Position numbers and translations under genes: made by a program
The notes under the pieces: model-generated
Databases searched by the model: none
The model's input: the letters and a program-made list of their open reading frames with translations, nothing else
Told to the model about the DNA's origin: nothing
Part shown: piece by piece, positions 6,933 through 7,248 of the stretch
How the letters are laid out: every line of letters starts with the position of its first letter
Numbering within the stretch: the stretch's first letter is position 1
Origin: Candidatus Brocadiaceae bacterium
GTDB lineage: Bacteria; Planctomycetota; Brocadiia; SM23-32
Direction of reading: 5' to 3'
Length of the DNA stretch: 7,248 nucleotides
NCBI GenBank assembly: GCA_003567495.1
Contig: PWZK01000125.1
Coordinates: 1-7,248, forward strand

Positions 6933-7092
6933 TCATGAAATGAATCCCGCCTTTTTGTCCTGTCCAGACCACTTTCCGTCAGTTTCCATATCGATAGCAC
7001 GGGCAAAGTCCGACATCTTCACCTTTGCATCTTTCCCGCGTGTCACGGCGATACGGGCGGTGAATGTGAAATTTGAAATCTTCCGACATCAT
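6933..7092 (-). pseudogene. Possible frameshifted small gene of unknown family
   Basis: Behind a perfect TATAAT (7100-7105) the minus strand begins ATG ATG at 7092 and reads MMSEDFKFHI before turning into Arg/Cys-rich sequence that stops at 6979-6981. From about 7070 the next frame is open and more protein-like: TARIAVTRGKDAKVKMSD, then FARAIDMETDGKWSGQDK, ending at TGA 6933-6935. Joining the two by one frameshift near 7065-7075 would give a protein of about 52 residues. Each half alone is too short to be convincing. If intact, the only ORF with its own start in the second frame is 27 codons (7016-6933). I recognise no family. Confidence 0.3.
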
Positions 7093-7099
7093 CGCACAT

Positions 7100-7105
7100 A
7101 TTATA
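7100..7105 (-). promoter_or_regulatory. -10 element (TATAAT) of a leftward promoter
   Basis: Perfect TATAAT on the minus strand with only 7 nt to the ATG at 7092, so a transcript would start at or near that ATG (leaderless). The conserved box TATTTGACCCG (7116-7126, minus orientation) ends exactly 10 bp upstream. No separate -35 at the usual 17-bp spacing is seen. Confidence 0.45.
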
Positions 7106-7115
7106 ACACACCACC

Positions 7116-7218
7116 CGGGTCAAATAGCGTTTCTGGTAATTGGTTTTCTTATTTTACCGAAAAAGAGAGCGTTTTTATCCGGTGTTTTTTTTGTTGATGC
7201 GGGACGTTATTTGACCCG
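7116..7218. repeat. Inverted 15-bp boxes of a divergent promoter region
   Basis: CGGGTCAAATAGCGT (7116-7130) and ACGTTATTTGACCCG (7204-7218) are inverted copies with 14 of 15 bases paired, 73 bp apart. In its own direction each box reads TATTTGACCCG and is followed after exactly 10 bp by TATAAT: leftward at 7100-7105, rightward at 7229-7234. The DNA between the arms is AT-rich with T-runs. This is best read as twin binding sites for a regulator (or an unusual -35 element) serving two outward promoters. Terminal inverted repeats of a tiny element are an alternative. Confidence 0.6.
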
Positions 7219-7228
7219 CCGCATGGTT

Positions 7229-7234
7229 TATAAT
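7229..7234 (+). promoter_or_regulatory. -10 element (TATAAT) of a rightward promoter
   Basis: Perfect TATAAT on the plus strand, 10 bp after the box TATTTGACCCG (7208-7218), mirroring the leftward arrangement. The gene it would serve lies beyond the right edge. Confidence 0.4.
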
Positions 7235-7248
7235 AAAGTTAAGGCAGC

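Overview
The window looks like accessory (defence-type) DNA from a bacterium of medium GC content. Good Shine-Dalgarno sequences precede several genes, there is one sigma70-like promoter, and the genes are tightly packed. REP-like hairpins of the GCAGGC-loop-GCCTGC type, as at the left end, occur in several phyla (I recall them from Chlorobi, Cyanobacteria and related genomes), so I do not name a genus.

From right to left, positions 6013 to 1 form one minus-strand operon of four genes: (1) a 1133-residue fusion of an N-terminal phospholipase-D-like nuclease domain and a SNF2-family helicase; (2) an MNT-type minimal nucleotidyltransferase; (3) a HEPN-domain protein; (4) a large Eco57I/type IIG-like adenine-specific DNA methyltransferase that runs off the left edge. 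The intergenic gaps are 4 nt (helicase-MNT) and 2 nt (HEPN-methylase), and MNT and HEPN overlap by 32 bp. A promoter of the form TTGATT-N16-TATAAT at 6140-6167 and an AGGAG site at 6021-6025 probably drive the set. The composition is that of a restriction-modification-like anti-phage island (helicase-nuclease plus modification methylase) with a HEPN/MNT toxin-antitoxin pair inside the operon. It shares ingredients with DISARM class 1 (SNF2 helicase, methylase, PLD protein), but no drmA or drmB is visible and the PLD domain is fused to the helicase.

The most unusual feature is at the left end. The methylase reading frame stays open to position 1 and runs through a REP-like inverted pair and five 33-bp tandem repeats. 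These encode an 11-residue repeat (CGAGFQPAxEP) about 30 residues after the SAM-binding motif DPACGSGAFLF. A mobile palindromic repeat has apparently been taken into a methyltransferase coding sequence in frame, in units that are a multiple of three.

Positions 6014-6559 hold the operon leader, its promoter and non-coding DNA with a hairpin at 6473-6506. A plus-strand DUF6516 (TumE-like) toxin-family gene lies at 6624-6920, possibly after a short overlapping ORF, and its C-terminus looks damaged. From 6921 to the end there is a likely decayed small minus-strand gene and a striking divergent promoter region, where two copies of TATTTGACCCG-N10-TATAAT face outward.
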